NCBI RefSeq assembly: GCF_015223355.1
Contig: NZ_JADFFK010000035.1
Coordinates: 1-35,775 of the forward strand
Direction: 5' to 3'
DNA length: 35,775 bases
DNA from: Salipiger mangrovisoli
Lineage (GTDB): Bacteria > Pseudomonadota > Alphaproteobacteria > Rhodobacterales > Rhodobacteraceae
The translations under genes and the position numbers were made by a program. This document shows, in pieces, positions 33,058-35,775 of this stretch (its first letter is position 1; every line of letters begins with the position of its first letter). Below the pieces are notes generated by a model, which was not told the origin of the DNA, made no database searches, and saw nothing but the letters and a program-made list of their open reading frames with translations.

Positions 33058-33106
33058 CGTTTCGAAAATGGCCATATGTGGTAAGTGACGTTCCAATTTT
33101 GAAACG
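33058..33106. promoter_or_regulatory. Inverted repeat in efflux/LysR divergent spacer
   Basis: CGTTTC (33058-33063) and GAAACG (33101-33106) are outer arms of a near-symmetric region. Inside, CGTTTCGAAAAT on the left and AATTTTGAAACG on the right are similar in reverse complement. The spacer is AT-rich and lies between the divergent efflux and LysR genes, so it probably contains both promoters and the LysR binding site. Confidence 0.5.
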
Positions 33107-33115
33107 AAAAAGGCG

Positions 33116-34033
33116 ATGGACCCACTCAGCCTCGATGACCTGCTGGCCTTCCACCTGATCGCCTCCGAAGGCGGCATCAGCGCCGCCGCGCGCCGCTCGC
33201 GGGCTTCGAAGGCAACCCTGTCCCGCGCCTTGGCGCGGCTCGAAGACGCCGCCGGGACGCCGCTCTTCGACCGGACCACCCAAGGCTTCCGGCTGACCCA
33301 GACGGGGGCGTCGCTCGCCTCCGTCGCCGAGGGCACCGCCGCCCTCGCGCGCGAGGCCGAGGCCGTGCTGCGCGCCGCAACGGACATGCCGCAGGGGCGG
33401 CTCAGGATCGCGGCCGGGGCCATGGTCGCACAACAGGTTCTGGGCCCGGTGCTGGCCGAACTGCACCGCCGCTTTCCGCAGGTCCGCGCCGAGGTCATCG
33501 TGACCGGCACCGCGCCAAACCCGCTGGCCGAGGACATCGACGTCATGCTGCGCATCGGCCAGCCGTCCGAGGATTACCTCGTAGTCCGGCGCATCATGCG
33601 CTCGCCGCTGCAACTCTACATCCCAGCCGCAAGGCTGGGCGAGATCGACCCGGAGAACCCTGTCTCGGTCGAGTCCCTTGGCCGCGTGGTGATCCGCGCC
33701 CCCGGCCTGCCGGAGGACTGGACCCTGCGCGACGAGGCAGGCGGCGTGGTCCGCCTGACCTCGGAACCGCTCGCCAGCGTCGGCGACCCGGCGGTGGTCC
33801 TCGGCATCCTGCAGGGCGGCAGTGGCGTCGGGCTGCTCCCGGCGGTGCTGGGCGACCTCATGGTCCGCGCGGGCCTGTGCGTCCGCGCCCTGCCGCGCCA
33901 CGCCGGCCCCATGATCGAAGGCTACGCCTGCCTGCCCCCCCGCCGCGCCAGCATCCCCGCCGTGCGCGTCTTCATCGACCTGCTCGCCGAATTCGCATGG
34001 AAGGCAATGTCCGGCCACCAGCGCGATAGCTAA
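33116..34033 (+). CDS. LysR-family transcriptional regulator
   Basis: A 305-residue LysR regulator. The N-terminal helix-turn-helix (about residues 5-64) has the pattern G-G-I-S-A-A-A-R-R-S-R-A-S-K-A-T-L-S-R-A-L-A-R-L-E and L-F-D-R-T-T. The substrate-binding domain follows from about 90 (P-Q-G-R-L-R-I-A-A-G) to the end, without a signal peptide. It is divergent from the EmrAB-type pump and probably controls it in response to an exported compound, by arrangement only. AAGG stands before the ATG. Confidence 0.92.
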   Translation: MDPLSLDDLLAFHLIASEGGISAAARRSRASKATLSRALARLEDAAGTPLFDRTTQGFRLTQTGASLASVAEGTAALAREAEAVLRAATDMPQGRLRIAAGAMVAQQVLGPVLAELHRRFPQVRAEVIVTGTAPNPLAEDIDVMLRIGQPSEDYLVVRRIMRSPLQLYIPAARLGEIDPENPVSVESLGRVVIRAPGLPEDWTLRDEAGGVVRLTSEPLASVGDPAVVLGILQGGSGVGLLPAVLGDLMVRAGLCVRALPRHAGPMIEGYACLPPRRASIPAVRVFIDLLAEFAWKAMSGHQRDS

Positions 34034-34287
34034 GCGGCAATCGTCTGGTCGCACTTTCAAGGAAGGGCCGGGCGACCTGCGCGATCATATGCTTTTCGGC
34101 CCAGAGCCGACTTTCGTACCAAGCGCAGCAGATGACCGGTTTCAGCCCAAAGCCGCCCTACGGCGGGTGCAACAACAAACTCGGGGATATGTCGTAGCGA
34201 TGCAGGGCGAAACTGCCGTTCATCTGAGGCGAGTATGCAGAAACAGCACTCGACGCCACATCGCCACCGCAAGCGCGCGCTCCTGGT
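34034..34287. other. Spacer, possibly decayed repeat
   Basis: No gene seen. It contains GCCCAAAGCCGCC and TGACCGG, also present in the spacer at 29425-29789, suggesting a distant copy of the same repeat family. Confidence 0.35.
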
Positions 34288-35775
34288 CTAGGCCTGCGGA
34301 TCGATCAGGGAGCAGGTATCAGGATCGATCCCGTAATATTGTTCAAACTGACGCTTTGCGAGCGCGATGAGCGCGCCATTTTCGCTCTTTCCGGTGAGCC
34401 ATTTGAAGTCGTAGCGGAAATGTCCTGATTGCAAGGTCCATTGCAGCGCAAGATCATACGCGAGCATGCTAGTGAAAAAGGTCTGCACGAGCATCTTGGT
34501 GTTCTGGTCGCTGCGACCGGGCATAGCGCGCGGAAAGATCTGCTCAGTATCGGCGCGGTCCTGAAAGAGGGACAGATGATCGACAAAGAGAGCGCTCTCC
34601 TCCGGCGTTGCCTTCTCCCCAGCCAGCCACATGCCGGGCCAGCAGAAGAATTCGGGCCGCTTCAACTTGTCGCGGCAGAAGGCGATATAGTGCGCGACCA
34701 TGACGCGCACCGGGGTGTTCACGGCCTTAAAGCTAAATGTGCGATGCTCCTCCATTAGCGCATCGACTGGGCCACCATCCCCCAACAGACCCGCGACCGC
34801 TTCTAGGGCGGTATGCGGATGGTCATAGCCGCAACGGTCGGTCAGCCGACCTGCGATATAATCATACTCGAGGGCAGAATAGGTCTGCACGCCTTTCGCA
34901 AGTTCCGGCGCCTCCGCCGCTGCCAGACACAGACGCGTGAACCGAGCCCCGGCATCCACGTCTCTGATAAGGTCGTCGAAATGCTCAATATCAAGCGGAA
35001 AACCGCGCGTGGGGTTGATCGCCAGATCGCAGATCAGGAGGAAGAGGCCGACCAGCGGGTCGTCATAGCGCTCCGGCCATTCTGTGGCCGTCAGCTTGAG
35101 AAATAGCTCGAAGGCATTCCCGTAGAGCGGCGAGAAATAGCCAGCGTCGCGATAGGTCTGAAGCAGTTCGGGGCCACCGACCGATGCCAGGAACTGGATC
35201 TGACAAAAGCGGGCCTGACCTTCAAAGATGTGGTGCAGGCCGATCTCGGCATAGGGCGGCCGCGGACCATAAGGGAAGCCTTCGTTGCATCCGGCATGCA
35301 GCCGACGGGTGTCCGCTTCCCACCTCTCGGGATCGGGAAACTGGCCGTCAACGAAGTCGCATGAGCCGTTAATGGCGCTGATGGTGTCGCCATAGGCCTT
35401 CAGATAGCTGTGGCCCACACCGAGGAAAAAAGGCGAGCGCTCATGTTCGAGCACCGACTTCGGCGACAAGGCGAGTTGCTTGTAGTATTTGATATCGAGG
35501 GCATTGTTGACAGCGACATTGCCGGCAATAAGGCTTGGATCGAGGGTCGGTGTGCCATTGATCAATGCGCGATCTGCCCATGCTTTTACCGGCTTAACTG
35601 CACCGACCTCTCGTGCAAAATCTCGCAGGAACTGCATGCTTCCGTACACCTGCGCAGGATATGACAGGCTCAGGATCAAGCCTGCCGTCGATCCGACGGA
35701 TAGTGCCCCCGCGCGTGGTGTAGGAGCGTCGACCTTCGGAGAGGTCCGGGTCTGATCAGGATGCCACGGCGGGCA
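34288..35775 (-). CDS. Unrecognised large protein, 5' end outside window
   Basis: At least 495 codons, ending with TAG at 34288. The first possible in-window start is a TTG at 35679, but the frame stays open without a stop to the window edge, so the real start most likely lies beyond 35775. I do not recognise a named family. The visible part has no signal peptide or clear membrane helices. It is rich in aromatic and acidic residues, with conserved-looking blocks such as G-L-H-H-I-F-E-G-Q-A-R-F and C-D-L-A-I-N-P-T-R-G-F-P. GC content looks lower than in the flanking efflux genes. It could be part of an island extending to the right. Confidence 0.7.
   Translation of the reverse strand, partial: CPPWHPDQTRTSPKVDAPTPRAGALSVGSTAGLILSLSYPAQVYGSMQFLRDFAREVGAVKPVKAWADRALINGTPTLDPSLIAGNVAVNNALDIKYYKQLALSPKSVLEHERSPFFLGVGHSYLKAYGDTISAINGSCDFVDGQFPDPERWEADTRRLHAGCNEGFPYGPRPPYAEIGLHHIFEGQARFCQIQFLASVGGPELLQTYRDAGYFSPLYGNAFELFLKLTATEWPERYDDPLVGLFLLICDLAINPTRGFPLDIEHFDDLIRDVDAGARFTRLCLAAAEAPELAKGVQTYSALEYDYIAGRLTDRCGYDHPHTALEAVAGLLGDGGPVDALMEEHRTFSFKAVNTPVRVMVAHYIAFCRDKLKRPEFFCWPGMWLAGEKATPEESALFVDHLSLFQDRADTEQIFPRAMPGRSDQNTKMLVQTFFTSMLAYDLALQWTLQSGHFRYDFKWLTGKSENGALIALAKRQFEQYYGIDPDTCSLIDPQA

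Noticed and set aside
31779..33125. 448-residue version of the HlyD-like adaptor
   Set aside because: The extra 38 codons cover the shared promoter spacer and overlap the LysR start; not protein-like.

Overview
The window is GC-rich with tightly packed, four-base-overlapping operons. Its gene content (TRAP and peptide ABC importers, a MarR-controlled CoA-ligase cluster, a capsule export locus, an alpha-proteobacterial DUF6880 protein) suggests a heterotrophic alphaproteobacterium, most likely a marine Rhodobacteraceae (roseobacter-type) bacterium. That placement is inferred from content and style, not from a marker gene. I see no rRNA, tRNA or CRISPR array.

Layout. (1) 1-8146, minus strand: a dipeptide/oligopeptide/glutathione-type ABC importer operon (binding protein, two permeases, one fused double ATPase) that continues into a cytosolic gamma-glutamyltransferase-like enzyme, an M20 peptidase and the start of a TauE/SafE exporter. 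A divergent GntR/FCD regulator (8244-8924) faces it across a 26-bp inverted repeat. (2) 8954-15875: a divergent MarR regulator, then a plus-strand catabolic operon of acyl-CoA ligase, enoyl-CoA hydratase, SDR dehydrogenase and a complete DctPQM TRAP transporter. It looks like uptake, CoA activation and beta-oxidation-like degradation of an organic acid. (3) 15924-25501, minus strand: a nine-gene capsule operon. It has outer-membrane export lipoprotein, IspD-like cytidylyltransferase, SDR reductase, two CDP-polyol phosphotransferases of the TagB/TagF type, a third membrane-anchored relative that has lost the catalytic motifs, and the KpsE/KpsM/KpsT export proteins. The cytidylyltransferase plus SDR pair looks like the Haemophilus bifunctional CDP-ribitol synthase Bcs1 split into two genes, so the predicted product is a teichoic-acid-like polyol-phosphate capsule. 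(4) 25502-30220: an AT-richer intergenic region with a perfect 11-bp tandem repeat, a decayed IS30 transposase, a DUF6880 protein, a Nudix hydrolase, a frameshifted conserved gene and spacers holding diverged repeats. This has the look of an accessory region. (5) 30235-34033: an EmrAB-type efflux pair (MFS plus HlyD-like adaptor) divergent from a LysR regulator. (6) 34288 to the window end: a large unrecognised protein whose 5' end lies outside the window.

The most unusual part is the capsule operon: a Gram-negative locus that couples teichoic-acid-type enzymology to group 2 (Kps/Bex-like) export, with a pseudo-enzyme membrane protein placed between two apparently active polymerase-type transferases. 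No KpsC/KpsS-type Kdo transferases lie in the locus, so how the chain is started is open.
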